A DNA stretch of 64,000 nt from Rhizobium sp. ICMP 5592 (GCF_009498525.1 NZ_QSNT01000002.1:434001-498000); one strand, 5' to 3'. Shown: positions 50,811 to 60,898, counted from the stretch's first letter. The notes: generated by a model from the sequence alone, not told the origin. Translations and numbers: made by a program.

Positions 50811-52001
50811 ATGAGAAATCTCTTTCTTCCAACCGTTGGAATGATCGCTATCGCCTCTCTTTTCCATGGAGCCGGTGCCTGCGCCGCCGATAGCGGCGAG
50901 CAAGACCGGATCGAGCACGCCGTCAACGATGCGATCCGGCTGACCATGAAGGAAAATGACATTCCGGGCATGGCCGCGGCGGTCACGGTGCATGGTAAGC
51001 GCTATGTCTTCAACTACGGTGTCGCTTCCAGGGAGAGCGGGCAGAAGGTGACCAAGGACACGCTCTTCGAGCTCGGCTCGATCAGCAAGACCTTCACCGC
51101 AACGCTTGCATCCTATGCGCAGCTGCGCGGAACGCTGTCCTTCTCCGATAAGGCGAGCAAATATCTGCCGGCTCTGGCCGGCAGCAGCTTCGATACTATC
51201 AGTGTTCTCGATCTCGGCACCTATACGGCGGGCGGCCTGCCGTTGCAGTTTCCGGATGAGGTGAATGATCAGGACAAGATGATCGCCTATTACAGGAACT
51301 GGAAGCCGGCCTATGCCGCCGGCACCCATCGGCTCTATTCCAACCCCAGCATCGGCCTGTTCGGCTATCTCGCCGCCGCGAGCATGGGCGAGCCTTTCGA
51401 CAATCTGATGGAGGGCACTATCTTCCCGACACTCGGCCTGTCCCATACCTATATCCGTGTGCCCCAGGAGCAGATGGGCAATTACGCCTATGGCTATGCG
51501 AAGAGCAACAAGCCCGTTCGCGTCGGGCCGGGGCCGATGGACTCGGAAGCCTATGGTGTGAAGACGACCGCGGCTGACATGATCCGCTTCCTTGAGGCCA
51601 ACATGGACAGTTCGAAGCTGGACAAGACGCTCCAAGACGCGATCGCGATGACGCATCGCGGATATTACAAGATTGGCGGCATGACGCAGGGGCTGGGATG
51701 GGAAACCTATGCCTATCCCACAAGCCTCGAGCAGCTGCAGGCGGGGAATTCCAACCAGATGTCCCGCAATCCCAACCCGGCAAGCAAGCTCGTGCCGCCG
51801 CAGCCACCGCGTAAGGATGTGCTGATCAACAAGACCGGCTCGACCAACGGCTTCGGCGCCTATGTTGCCTTCGTGCCTGCCAAGGGGATCGGCATCGTGA
51901 TGCTGGCGAACCGAAACTATCCGATCCCCGCGCGCGTCAAGGCGGCATACAAGATCCTGACGGCGCTGGACAAGGAATCCGGCTCGGCGGGCACGCGCTG
52001 A
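50811..52001 (+). CDS. ampC: Class C beta-lactamase AmpC
   Basis: A 396-aa serine beta-lactamase with a signal peptide (about residues 1-26, ending GAGACAA). The catalytic SxxK is Ser90-Ile-Ser-Lys93 in FELGSISKTFTATLA, the YxN motif is in HRLYSNPSIGLFGYLAA and the KTG motif is in LINKTGSTNGFGAYVAFVP. All essential residues are present, so it should hydrolyse cephalosporins in the periplasm. ATG 50811 is chosen because it starts the signal peptide. Control by the divergent ampR is likely. Confidence 0.92.
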   Translation: MRNLFLPTVGMIAIASLFHGAGACAADSGEQDRIEHAVNDAIRLTMKENDIPGMAAAVTVHGKRYVFNYGVASRESGQKVTKDTLFELGSISKTFTATLASYAQLRGTLSFSDKASKYLPALAGSSFDTISVLDLGTYTAGGLPLQFPDEVNDQDKMIAYYRNWKPAYAAGTHRLYSNPSIGLFGYLAAASMGEPFDNLMEGTIFPTLGLSHTYIRVPQEQMGNYAYGYAKSNKPVRVGPGPMDSEAYGVKTTAADMIRFLEANMDSSKLDKTLQDAIAMTHRGYYKIGGMTQGLGWETYAYPTSLEQLQAGNSNQMSRNPNPASKLVPPQPPRKDVLINKTGSTNGFGAYVAFVPAKGIGIVMLANRNYPIPARVKAAYKILTALDKESGSAGTR

Positions 52002-52037
52002 CGTAGCTCCCGTCTCGCGGCCTTCTTTTCAGACGCA

Positions 52038-52068
52038 AGCCGGCTCCGGAAAGTACCGCGAGCCGGCT
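52038..52068. terminator. Hairpin after ampC
   Basis: AGCCGGCTC (52038-52046) pairs with GAGCCGGCT (52060-52068) across a 13-nt loop between ampC and a convergent small gene. There is no strong T-run. Confidence 0.55.
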
Positions 52069-52091
52069 GCTGTCAGTCTACGGGAGTTTTG

Positions 52092-52247
52092 CTATCGCTT
52101 GCGAGAAGCCGCAAGGGGAGCGTTCGCCTGGGCGGCGTCGACGCTGTTGAAGAGCTCTTGAATGAGCTGGGTTATACGCTCTGGGGAAGTGCCCTTGGCA
52201 CGTTCTTCCTCGATCCGGCGTCTCACCAACATTTCCAAGTCTGACAT
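52092..52247 (-). CDS. 51-aa hypothetical protein
   Basis: A short, charged, helical protein (MSDLEMLVRRRIEEERAKGT, then SPERITQLIQELFNSVDAAQ) with a basic tail. GAGGTGATAGAC precedes the ATG at 52247, which supports it as a real gene. Function unknown; no signal or membrane segment. Confidence 0.55.
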   Translation of the reverse strand: MSDLEMLVRRRIEEERAKGTSPERITQLIQELFNSVDAAQANAPLAASRKR

Positions 52248-52669
52248 GTCTATCACCTCGTTTATCCGGCGCGAGGGAAATGTGGCTCTCAATGAGCCGA
52301 GAGACAAGTTACAGTTTTTTCATGATTTTTAGCTGTTGCGCACAATGTCGTGATCGCGGGAGAAATTTGCCCGGCTAATTTTCTGGGCGAGTATGCCATC
52401 TATCCCGCAAGTCGCGACGCGATTTGAAACCACTGGCGGCATTCGGTTTTGAGATGGCAAGGCCAACGTTTCTTCTTGGCCGACATGTGAATAATGATGT
52501 GCTGGTAACGTGAAGATTGTAAATTATATCTAGTTGTTGTCGCTATTAAATTCCGTAATAAGTCGAAATATTTCAAATAAGTTCGTGTTATTAAAGCAAA
52601 AAACGCCCTTGACGGTGATTTGAGCTTAACTTTTAATTGAATCTATCACGGATGATGGGAGGGATTATT
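52248..52669. other. AT-rich gap with a promoter at its right end
   Basis: This 422-nt stretch is markedly AT-rich compared with the rest of the window, especially from about 52500 to 52640. The only element I can support is TTGACG (52609-52614), a 17-nt spacer and TTTAAT (52632-52637), a likely sigma70 promoter for the oxygenase-like gene at 52670. No ORF with a good start site was seen. Confidence 0.5.
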
Positions 52670-53458
52670 ATGACTTCCGAAATCGTCGCTTCAACGGATG
52701 CTCTGCAGTCGTCCGATCCCGGTGAGCCCATTGATCCTCACCAGCCTTCCGATTGCCGGGAATTGTCGGAGGCGGAGATTTCGTCACTGGTTCATGAGAT
52801 CGATCGGGACGGATATGCCGTTCTTCCTCGCTATATCTCGCCCGCCGATATGGATGACCTGCGCCAATTCGTGCGCAATGCGGTAACGGCGGCCGGCAAT
52901 CGCTACACCATGCTGCGCGGTCCGGAACCCGTCGCGGAAACAGCGCTCGGGAGGCTGTCGTCGTCGCCGGCGCTCCGGCACATCTGCATGCGCGCCTATG
53001 AAATCGGGACGTCGAGGCCCGCGCCGGACCAGCCCTATTATCAGATTCTGCGCTGCCTGACCGGCAGCACGGGCCGCAAGCATTCGATGGTGTTTCACTT
53101 TGATTCCTACGTGCTGACCGTGCTGCTGCCCATCGAGGTGCCCACCGGAAAGGACAATGGCGAACTCATCGTCTTGCCGAACTTCCGGCGCGTCAGGCGC
53201 TGGTATGCCAGCAACCTGGTCGACAAGATCCTGCTCGACAATCCGCTCACCCAATGGGTCCTTCGCAGCATGGCAAAATCGATCCCGGATCGATTTCTTC
53301 GCATCTCCATGGTTCCGGGAAATCTCTATTTCTTCTGGGGTTATCGTTCGATTCATACGAATGCGCCCTGCGACCCCGAGAAGATCAGGGCCACGGCGCT
53401 GTTTCACTATGCGGATCCGCACCGGGGGAGCAGGTTGAGGATGTGGTTGGGGCGGTAG
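52670..53458 (+). CDS. Putative 2-oxoglutarate/Fe(II) oxygenase, PhyH-like
   Basis: A 262-aa protein. A possible HxD iron motif lies in SMVFHFDSYVLTVLLP, with a later His in YRSIHTNAPCDPEK and Arg in KIRATALFHY, the order expected for PhyH-like dioxygenases. The N-terminal EIDRDGYAVLPRYISPADMD segment is also PhyH-like. A GGGAGGGA site sets the ATG at 52670. It is weaker than the PhyH call at 35057, and the substrate is unknown. A small hairpin (CGGTTT/AAACCG, 53486-53501) follows it. Confidence 0.6.
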   Translation: MTSEIVASTDALQSSDPGEPIDPHQPSDCRELSEAEISSLVHEIDRDGYAVLPRYISPADMDDLRQFVRNAVTAAGNRYTMLRGPEPVAETALGRLSSSPALRHICMRAYEIGTSRPAPDQPYYQILRCLTGSTGRKHSMVFHFDSYVLTVLLPIEVPTGKDNGELIVLPNFRRVRRWYASNLVDKILLDNPLTQWVLRSMAKSIPDRFLRISMVPGNLYFFWGYRSIHTNAPCDPEKIRATALFHYADPHRGSRLRMWLGR

Positions 53459-53712
53459 GCGGGTGGTGTCTGCCGGGATATAGAGCGGTTTTTGTAAACC
53501 GACCTGAAAATAGATAATACTTCGCGCCGGAGACACGGTTTGAATTTCCGTTTTCGACCAAAGCTGTTCAAGCGGTGGAAGGAGTGGATTGTTTTGAGAG
53601 GCGGCGTCGATTTTATTTATGCTATTTGCCGGGCGTATGTCCGAATACCTCAGGAATTCCTTCAGGTTCCTTCTAAAGGTATCGCCCCTAATATTCTCAC
53701 ATAAGGAACAAG

Positions 53713-54432
53713 ATGTATCTTAATTCTGAGCAGGTTACGCAGTTCACAGAGTTGCTGAAAGCCTTCTTTACGCTTCCGTATTCTACAGATTTAGATGGAA
53801 AGGACGCTGAGACCCTCCTCAGGATTGTCAAGAATGCCACGGGTGTCAGGTCAAAACGAAAAGAACTTTTCGATATTGTCGACGGTGACATCGGTTATTC
53901 AGTAAAAACGTTGCGAAAAACTCCGCGTGCGAGGCATGTCGATCTGCAGGAACAGAGATTCTGCCAAGTGACGGAACTTGAGAAGATCTTGCGTGAAGAA
54001 GAGGGCTCTGATCGGGACCAGGGTCGCCTGCTGCTTGAGTATATGCGCGATCGGCTCGAAGAGCAGATGACGGCACGGCACATTAAGACCGCAAAATCGC
54101 TAATCCTTCTAAAGTGGTGGGATGACAAACGTAGCTGCTTCCAATTTCGTTACTGGGAAGAAGATTTTCTTGGGCATATCGATGAACTGTGGCGCCGAAA
54201 CCAGCGGGATGAAATTGAATGGGTGTTGCTACCTGCTGGAATACATGCCCGGGATAAGACACGCCGCAACGGGAAAGGAAAGAATGTCCGGTTGCTGAGG
54301 ATGCACCCCAAACACAATCAAATATTTACCGATCATGAGATCCCGGAAGATGCTATTTTGATCGAATTTCAAACGAAGCCTGTTGATTGGTTGGATCTGA
54401 CGCAGGCAATGCAATCAGCCGGATTACTATGA
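53713..54432 (+). CDS. Putative type II restriction endonuclease, orphan
   Basis: A 239-aa protein whose segment ELFDIVDGDIGYSVKTLRKT looks like a PD-(D/E)xK nuclease core (Asp in DGDIGYS, Lys in VKT). The family is not certain; similar layouts occur in type II restriction enzymes. The stretch has lower GC than its neighbours and is not rhizobial in codon use, so transfer is likely. No methyltransferase is encoded in the window. An AAGGAACAAG site precedes the ATG. A tRNA-Arg 3' end lies 220 nt downstream. Confidence 0.45.
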   Translation: MYLNSEQVTQFTELLKAFFTLPYSTDLDGKDAETLLRIVKNATGVRSKRKELFDIVDGDIGYSVKTLRKTPRARHVDLQEQRFCQVTELEKILREEEGSDRDQGRLLLEYMRDRLEEQMTARHIKTAKSLILLKWWDDKRSCFQFRYWEEDFLGHIDELWRRNQRDEIEWVLLPAGIHARDKTRRNGKGKNVRLLRMHPKHNQIFTDHEIPEDAILIEFQTKPVDWLDLTQAMQSAGLL

Positions 54433-54590
54433 CTGTATCAACGCTGGCGTCACACGATGGCTCTGGAGTCTGGAATACAATCAAGTTCGGATTTACTGAG
54501 CCCAGTTATTGTTCAGTATCGGACAAATCCATGCTCGTACGAAGTTGGTTGCCATTTTCTCTTAAGGCTGCATGGGGAGGGGCGAGCTGA
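54429..54590 (+). pseudogene. Short ORF coupled to the putative endonuclease, possible gene remnant
   Basis: ATG at 54429 overlaps the endonuclease stop (ATGA), the usual sign of an operon partner, but the frame closes after 53 codons with no recognisable domain. A cut-off N-terminus of a lost partner (for example a methyltransferase) is one reading; a chance ORF is another. Confidence 0.3.
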
Positions 54591-54652
54591 TCGCTCCAGG
54601 CTGCGATTGCTAAGCTTGCTTCAGGAAAAATCATTTACTTTGGAGAGTTAAA

Positions 54653-54729
54653 TGGCGCACCCGACAGGATTCGAACCTGTGACCTTTGGAATCGGAATCC
54701 AACACTCTATCCAGCTGAGCTACGGGTGC
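54653..54729 (-). tRNA. tRNA-Arg (anticodon CCG)
   Basis: A complete 77-nt cloverleaf on the minus strand: acceptor GCACCCG pairs with CGGGTGC, the anticodon stem TTGGA/TCCAA encloses loop TTCCGAT (anticodon CCG), and the T arm holds GGTTCGAATCC. CCA is encoded. Its 3' end faces the low-GC patch holding the endonuclease gene, as at island integration sites. Confidence 0.95.
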
Positions 54730-54837
54730 ATGCCTGAGGCGGGTTGACTCGCCTGTCCGATGGCAGGTTCTTAGCCTAGGAAGCGTCTGGCTTCAATGCG
54801 GAAAATGCGGGAAAGTGCAGATCGGTGCGATCAAATG

Positions 54838-54875
54838 AAACAAGGCCGCGAACCCTTTGGGTCGCGGCCTTGTTT
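54838..54875. terminator. Terminator of xylFHG
   Basis: AAACAAGGCCGCGAACCC (54838-54855) pairs with GGGTCGCGGCCTTGTTT (54859-54875), 17 bp with one bulged A and a TTT loop. On the minus strand a T-rich tail follows, as expected after xylG. Confidence 0.88.
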
Positions 54876-54895
54876 CTCGGGTGCATTGTTGCAGC

Positions 54896-55678
<783 letters not shown>

Positions 55679-55693
55679 GGTTCAGAATTCCTT

Positions 55694-57022
55694 TTACTTG
55701 GCACGCGAGCGATAGACGATGTCGAGCCAGACAGCGACCACCAGGACAACGCCGACGACGACGTTCTGAATGGGCGTATCGACATTGGCGAGGCCCATGC
55801 CCGATTGTAGCGACTGCATCACCAGGGCGCCGAGCATGGCGCCGGCAACCGTGCCACTGCCGCCGGCGAGTGACGTACCGCCGATGACCGCCGCGGCGAT
55901 GGTGAAGAGTTCGTAGGTGGTGCCCTGCGAATTGACCGCCGAATTCAGGCGCGCGGTCGAGATCGCGGCGGCGACGGCGGCGAGGAAGCCCATCAGCGCG
56001 AAGATCTTGATGATCACCCAGCGGGTCTTGATGCCGGCAAGCTCGGCTGCTTCCGGATTGCCGCCGATCGCAAAGACATAGCGGCCGAAGCGCAGGCGGG
56101 TGGCGATGAAGGTCATCACGATGCCGATGAGCACAGCGATGAGAACCGGAACCGAGATACCATAGGGAATATCCAGGCCCGCATCCGGCCAGGTAATATT
56201 GTGTTCCGTCGCGTATCTCTTGGCGATGCCGACCGGCCAATTATAGCTGTTGAAGAGATAGACCGTGCCGAGCACCACGGCGGAACCGAGGCAGCCCAGG
56301 AAATATTCCGCCCAGAGCGGACGGCGCGGAAAGCCGAAGCGCTTCCGCTGGCGGCGCGAGCCGACGATGCTGGCGACGATCATCAGGCAGGCGAGCACGC
56401 CGACGACCCAGCTCCAGGTGGCGCCGATCGAGCCCGTGGCGCCGCTGCCGCCCATGATGACGAAGGTGGAGTCCATCGGCGCAACGGTCTGACCGCTGGT
56501 GACGTACCAGGCAAGGCCGCGCCAGACGAGAAGGCCGCCGAGCGTGACGATGAAGGAGGGGACATTCATGAAGGCGGTGATCGCGCCCTGGAAGGCGCCG
56601 ATGGCCGTGCCGATCGCCAGGCCGCAGAGGAGCGTGATGATCCAGGTCCAGGAACTGTCGAAGCCGAGATATTGCGGCAGCCACTTGGCCTGGATGACGC
56701 CCATGATCATGGCGACAAAACCGAGCAGCGAGCCGACCGAAAGGTCGATATTACGTGTGACGATAACCAGCACCATGCCGGTGGCAAGGACCGCGATTTC
56801 GCAGGTCTGCACCGAGAGGTTCCAGAGGTTTCTGGCCGTCAGGAATTCGCGGCCGTCGAAGGCTCTCAGATAGAGATCGAAGCCGATCCAGATGATTAGC
56901 AGCGCTCCGATCATGCCGAGCAGGCGGGTATCGATTTCGGTGGCGCGCAGGAAGCGGGTAATTACGCCGGCATCTGCGTTCCGGGGCCCGCTCGATGTGG
57001 TGGACTGTGTCATGTCGGCCAT
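55694..57022 (-). CDS. xylH: Xylose-type ABC transporter permease XylH
   Basis: A 442-aa CUT2 permease with about ten to twelve hydrophobic segments. Family motifs are IVTRNIDLSVGSLLGFVAMI near the N-terminus and TRWVIIKIFALMGFLAAVAA plus AAVIGGTSLAGGSGTVAGAM near the end. The length equals XylH rather than the shorter RbsC type. The start at 57022 has an in-frame ATG at 57013 as alternative. Confidence 0.87.
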   Translation of the reverse strand: MADMTQSTTSSGPRNADAGVITRFLRATEIDTRLLGMIGALLIIWIGFDLYLRAFDGREFLTARNLWNLSVQTCEIAVLATGMVLVIVTRNIDLSVGSLLGFVAMIMGVIQAKWLPQYLGFDSSWTWIITLLCGLAIGTAIGAFQGAITAFMNVPSFIVTLGGLLVWRGLAWYVTSGQTVAPMDSTFVIMGGSGATGSIGATWSWVVGVLACLMIVASIVGSRRQRKRFGFPRRPLWAEYFLGCLGSAVVLGTVYLFNSYNWPVGIAKRYATEHNITWPDAGLDIPYGISVPVLIAVLIGIVMTFIATRLRFGRYVFAIGGNPEAAELAGIKTRWVIIKIFALMGFLAAVAAAISTARLNSAVNSQGTTYELFTIAAAVIGGTSLAGGSGTVAGAMLGALVMQSLQSGMGLANVDTPIQNVVVGVVLVVAVWLDIVYRSRAK

Positions 57023-57244
57023 CGCTTTGCCGTTCTCCCTCTATTGGGCGCGGCCTGCGATGCATCCTGGCTATCGCTGGCAACCGCGCCAATCTCAAAA
57101 ATTCGTCATCGCCAGTCCTGCCGGTCTTCGTCCGGTCCCGATGGCCGCCATCCGGCAAATCAACGGGTCATGCGATGGCGCGGCACGCTGCGGGAAGCTC
57201 TGTCTCCAACTGCAAGGAAGAGTTGTTGGCTTCTAATCCGCATT

Positions 57245-57276
57245 CGACGCCGCAACGGAAAGCCGCTGCGGCGTCG
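57245..57276 (-). repeat. Hairpin between xylF and xylH
   Basis: CGACGCCGCA (57245-57254) and TGCGGCGTCG (57267-57276) form a perfect 10-bp stem with a 12-nt loop, 37 nt after the xylF stop. There is no T-run. Such hairpins often protect upstream mRNA so that the binding protein is made in excess. The rest of this 290-nt gap has no gene. Confidence 0.55.
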
Positions 57277-57312
57277 ATCGTATCGTTGGATCAATCGTCC
57301 AAGGGTCGCCGT

Positions 57313-58353
57313 TTACTTGCAGGCTGCGACAGCGCCGGCCTTGACGCCCTGGCAAGCTTCAGCCTTGGAGATCCAGCCGGCGTCGATGACGACGTTCAGA
57401 TTGTCCTTGGTGATCGCGACCGGGGTCAGGAAGACGGACTTCATGGCAACATGCTTCGGGCCACCGCTGAAGGTCTGGACGCCGTCGATCTGGTCCTGGG
57501 TCTTGCCACCGGCAAGCGACAGGGCGATTTCAGCGGCGCGCTTGCCGAGTTCACGCGAGTCTTTCCAGATGGAAACGGTCTGCGTGCCAAGCGCGATGCG
57601 GTTGAGTGCAGCCTTGTCGGCGTCCTGGCCGGAAACCGGAACGGAGCCAGCGAGGCCCTGGGCGTCGAGAGCGGCAACGGCGCCGCCGGCGGTGCCGTCG
57701 TTGGAGGCGACGACCGCGTCAACCTTGTTGTTGTTGGCGGTCAGGAACTGCTCCATGTTGCGCTGTGCGTTCTGCGGCAGCCAGCCATCGGTGTAGGCTT
57801 CGCCGACATTCTTGATCTTGCCGGCGTCGATGGCGGATTTCAGTACTTCGATCTGGCCGGAGAAGAGGAAGTCGGCGTTCGGGTCGGACGACGAGCCCTT
57901 GATGAACACGTAGTTGCCTTCCGGCTTGGCCTTCAGGACTTCGCGAGCCTGCATGCGGCCCACTTCCTTGTTGTCGAAGGTGATGTAGAAGGCAGCCGGA
58001 TTTTCGATCAGGCGGTCGTAGCCGACAACCGGAATGCCTTCGTCGGCAGCCTTTTCAACGGCCGGGCCGATGGCGTCGGAGTCCTGGGCGAGAATGATCA
58101 GCGCGTTGGCGCCCTGCGAAATCAGGGATTCAACGTCGGTCAGCTGCTTGGAAGCGGAAGACTGGGCATCAGCGGAAATATACTTGGCGCCGACGGCTGC
58201 AAGCGCCTTCTTGATGGCGGCTTCGTCGGTCTTCCAACGCTCTTCCTGGAAGTTAGACCAGGAAACGCCAACGACGAGATCCTTGGCAAAGGCTGCCGTC
58301 TGCATGGTCAAAACGATGGCCGCGCCCGCAGCCAGCTTGATGAAAGCTTTCAT
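57313..58353 (-). CDS. xylF: D-xylose-binding periplasmic protein XylF
   Basis: A 346-aa binding protein with a signal peptide ([20 protein letters not shown]). The mature part is XylF-like: [59 protein letters not shown] and [19 protein letters not shown]. It delivers xylose to XylHG. A GGGAGG site fixes the ATG at 58353; the longer open frame overlaps the operator region. It diverges from the ROK repressor gene. Confidence 0.9.
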   Translation of the reverse strand: MKAFIKLAAGAAIVLTMQTAAFAKDLVVGVSWSNFQEERWKTDEAAIKKALAAVGAKYISADAQSSASKQLTDVESLISQGANALIILAQDSDAIGPAVEKAADEGIPVVGYDRLIENPAAFYITFDNKEVGRMQAREVLKAKPEGNYVFIKGSSSDPNADFLFSGQIEVLKSAIDAGKIKNVGEAYTDGWLPQNAQRNMEQFLTANNNKVDAVVASNDGTAGGAVAALDAQGLAGSVPVSGQDADKAALNRIALGTQTVSIWKDSRELGKRAAEIALSLAGGKTQDQIDGVQTFSGGPKHVAMKSVFLTPVAITKDNLNVVIDAGWISKAEACQGVKAGAVAACK

Positions 58354-58440
58354 ATTATCCTCCCGAGTGAATGCGACCGCACGTATCCTGAAGCTCCCGT
58401 CGGCCGCCGCGATAATGCTGGCGAGAAAGGTTCCAACTTT

Positions 58441-58489
58441 TTTCTCGACAGTCGAGAAATTTAGTGTCAGAGATTTTTTCAACTGTCAA
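58441..58489 (-). promoter_or_regulatory. xylF promoter with XylR operator palindrome
   Basis: On the minus strand TTGACA (58489-58484), a 17-nt spacer and CACTAA (58466-58461) form the promoter. Directly downstream, at 58459-58441, lies the perfect 19-nt palindrome TTTCTCGACAGTCGAGAAA, well placed to block initiation. Confidence 0.75.
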
Positions 58490-58576
58490 CACCCGCACCG
58501 CCAGGTTTAACCGGCCGTTGAAGAAGAGCCATCTGGAGGTGCGGACAGGAGGGTGGAATGAGGGGGAGGCTTGTTG

Positions 58577-59854
58577 ATGTTGGCCAAATCGAGCACCGAA
58601 TTGGTCCGTCAGAAGAACAGCGTTCTGGTGCTGGCGGCGTTGCGTCGCCATGGCCCGCTTGCCCATACCGAACTCTCTGATTTCACGAAGCTTTCATCCG
58701 CAACCGTATCGGTGATCACCGCCGATCTGGAGCGCGCGCAGATCATCGAGAAGGCGGAGCAGCAGGCTGCCAGCGGTCGCGGTCGGCCGCGCGTGCTCTT
58801 CTCGCAGCGGCGCGATTGCGGCTATCTCATCGTCGTCATCATTTCATCTGATGCCGTGCAATATTCGCTTGTGGATTATGCCGGCCGGTTGATGGATCGT
58901 TTCACCGAGGAAAGGCCGCAGGATGTCTCCGGCGTCGGCTCCTTCGTCACCGGTCTGCGCAGTGCGCTGGACCGGATCGTCACCCGTTCGCGGCTGTCGC
59001 GCGACAAGGTTCTGATGATTTCGATCAGCAGCAAGGGGCTGGTGGATGCCTCCGAGCCGATCCTGCGCTGGTCGCCGATCTTCGGGCGCGATGAAATCGA
59101 TTTTGCCGCGGTGCTGCGCGAGGACTGGCCGGCAAAGGTCATCCTCGGCAACGAGACGCTGCTGGTCGCTGCCGCCGTCGGCCGGCAAGAGGAGAATGAG
59201 AAGGGGGCCGATTTCCGGGCGCTTGCCGCTCTGTCGCTCGGCCACAGCATCGGCCTCGGCATCGTGCGTCGTGGCGAGGAGGGCGGTCATCAGATATCGG
59301 CGCCGAATTTCGGTCATATGCTGCATTTGCCGGGAGGCGGCCTTTGTCGCTGCGGGTCGCGCGGCTGCATCGAGGCCTATGCCGGCTTCTACGCCATCCT
59401 GCGCTCGGCCTTCGATGTCCCGCTCGACACGATCCCCGCGAAATTCGTGCCGGTCGCGGAACTCGACAAAATAGCGGTCAGCGCCCGGCAGGGCAGCCGC
59501 CGCAACATCCTCGCCTTTCGCCAGGCGGGACTGGCGCTGGGCAACGGCCTGTCGCGCGTGCTCAGCCTGCATGAGAGCATGCCGATCGCGATCACCGGCC
59601 CCGGCGCGCGCTATTACGACCTGTTGCTGGAAGGGATAACGGAAGGGCTGGCGGACTCGCATGTCGTGCGTATGGAAGGCATGCCGGAGTTGCGGGTCCT
59701 AGCCGACGAGCCGACGCTGGTTTTCGAGGGGCATCTCAACCGCGCGCTGACGATCATGGACAGCGACATCGTCAAGGCGGGCGTCGTGGCGCCGGAAATG
59801 CCCGATTCTTCGGCCGGCCGATCAGCGGTCGGCGAAGTGACGCGGGCAAACTGA
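58577..59854 (+). CDS. xylR: ROK-family repressor XylR
   Basis: A 425-aa regulator. The N-terminal winged helix is LAALRRHGPLAHTELSDFTK with LSSATVSVITADLERAQIIE, followed by a ROK domain with the zinc motif GGGLCRCGSRGCIEAYAG. ROK/NagC-type XylR proteins repress xylose genes and release DNA on sugar binding. The start at 58577 follows GGAGG by 7 nt. It diverges from xylF and shares its operator region. Confidence 0.86.
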   Translation: MLAKSSTELVRQKNSVLVLAALRRHGPLAHTELSDFTKLSSATVSVITADLERAQIIEKAEQQAASGRGRPRVLFSQRRDCGYLIVVIISSDAVQYSLVDYAGRLMDRFTEERPQDVSGVGSFVTGLRSALDRIVTRSRLSRDKVLMISISSKGLVDASEPILRWSPIFGRDEIDFAAVLREDWPAKVILGNETLLVAAAVGRQEENEKGADFRALAALSLGHSIGLGIVRRGEEGGHQISAPNFGHMLHLPGGGLCRCGSRGCIEAYAGFYAILRSAFDVPLDTIPAKFVPVAELDKIAVSARQGSRRNILAFRQAGLALGNGLSRVLSLHESMPIAITGPGARYYDLLLEGITEGLADSHVVRMEGMPELRVLADEPTLVFEGHLNRALTIMDSDIVKAGVVAPEMPDSSAGRSAVGEVTRAN

Positions 59855-59880
59855 AATGGCCGGGCGATAACCCGGCCATT
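59855..59880. terminator. Hairpin between xylR and idhA
   Basis: AATGGCCGGG (59855-59864) pairs perfectly with CCCGGCCATT (59871-59880) around a 6-nt loop. It lies between convergent genes and can serve both. Confidence 0.75.
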
Positions 59881-59905
59881 CTGATTCTGATAACACTGGC
59901 AGGTC

Positions 59906-60898
59906 TCAGTCGACCTTCACCAGCTTGCCTTCCTTGACCGACTGCAGCGCCGCGTCGGCGAGCTTTAGTGCGGCAAGACCGTCGGTGCCCGACGGGGTGA
60001 TCGTGGTGCCCTTTTCGATCGCGGCGATGAAGCTGGCGATTTCGTTGGCGTAGGCTTCGGTGTAGCGGGTCATGAAGAAGTCGTGCAGGGGCGGGCGGGT
60101 ATAACCCTCGCCATTGGCGACTTCGATCGAGAAGGGCCGCTGGTTTTCGGCGGAGACAAGGCCCTTCGAGCCGTGGATCTCGATGCGCTGATCGTAGCCA
60201 TAGGTGGCGCGGCGGGAGTTGGAGATGATCGCCTGCTTGCCGGAGGCGGTTTGCAGGATAACGGAAACGCTATCGTAGTCGCCGGCTTCGCCGATCGCCT
60301 TGTCGACCAGGACCGCGGCGGTGGCCGTGACGGCAACCGGCTCTTCGCCGAGCAGGAAGCGCGCCATGTCGAAATCATGGATGGTCATGTCGCGGAAAAT
60401 GCCGCCGGAGCGCTTGATATAGTCGACCGGAGGCGCGCCTGGGTCACGCGAGGTGATCGTTACCATTTCGACGTCGCCGATGCGGCCCTCGTCGATGGCC
60501 TTCTTGACGGCCATGAAGTGCGGGTCGAAGCGGCGGTTGAAGCCGACCATCAGCTTGCCCTTCACCTCGTCGACCACCTTGATGCAGGCCTTGACGCGGG
60601 CGACATCGAGATCGACAGGCTTTTCACAGAAGATCGCCTTGCCGGCGCGAGCGAAGCGCTCGATCAGGTCGGCATGGGTGTCGGTTGGCGTGCAGATCAC
60701 GACGGCGTCGATATCCTTGGCGGCTTCGATTGCCTCGATGGTGCGGACTTCGCAGCCATAGGCCGAAGCGATCGCATCCGCAGCCGCTGGAAAAGCATCC
60801 GCCACTGCGACGAGCTTGGCGTTGGCATCGCCGCTGACGGCTTTCGCATGTACCTTCCCGATGCGTCCCGCACCGAGCAGACCAAATCTGACAGTCAT
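59906..60898 (-). CDS. idhA: myo-Inositol 2-dehydrogenase
   Basis: A 330-aa Gfo/Idh/MocA enzyme, the usual rhizobial IdhA length. The NAD site is FGLLGAGRIGKVHAKAV, the catalytic EKP is in IFCEKPVDLDVARV and the conserved D-x3-H type motif is in GIFRDMTIHDFDMARF. It converts myo-inositol to scyllo-inosose, the first step of inositol use. AGGGAGGTAAAA fixes the ATG at 60898. An IolR-type box lies 49 nt upstream. Other iol genes are not in the window. Confidence 0.88.
   Translation of the reverse strand: MTVRFGLLGAGRIGKVHAKAVSGDANAKLVAVADAFPAAADAIASAYGCEVRTIEAIEAAKDIDAVVICTPTDTHADLIERFARAGKAIFCEKPVDLDVARVKACIKVVDEVKGKLMVGFNRRFDPHFMAVKKAIDEGRIGDVEMVTITSRDPGAPPVDYIKRSGGIFRDMTIHDFDMARFLLGEEPVAVTATAAVLVDKAIGEAGDYDSVSVILQTASGKQAIISNSRRATYGYDQRIEIHGSKGLVSAENQRPFSIEVANGEGYTRPPLHDFFMTRYTEAYANEIASFIAAIEKGTTITPSGTDGLAALKLADAALQSVKEGKLVKVD

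Noticed and set aside
52300-54650. A direct repeat of the tRNA-Arg 3' end marking an attachment site
   Set aside because: I looked for a second copy of the tRNA end in the low-GC stretch and did not see one, so no att site is claimed.
56995-58464. Plus-strand open frame of 489 codons opposite xylF
   Set aside because: No motifs and covers the xylF signal peptide, operator and intergenic hairpin; xylF is clear on the minus strand.
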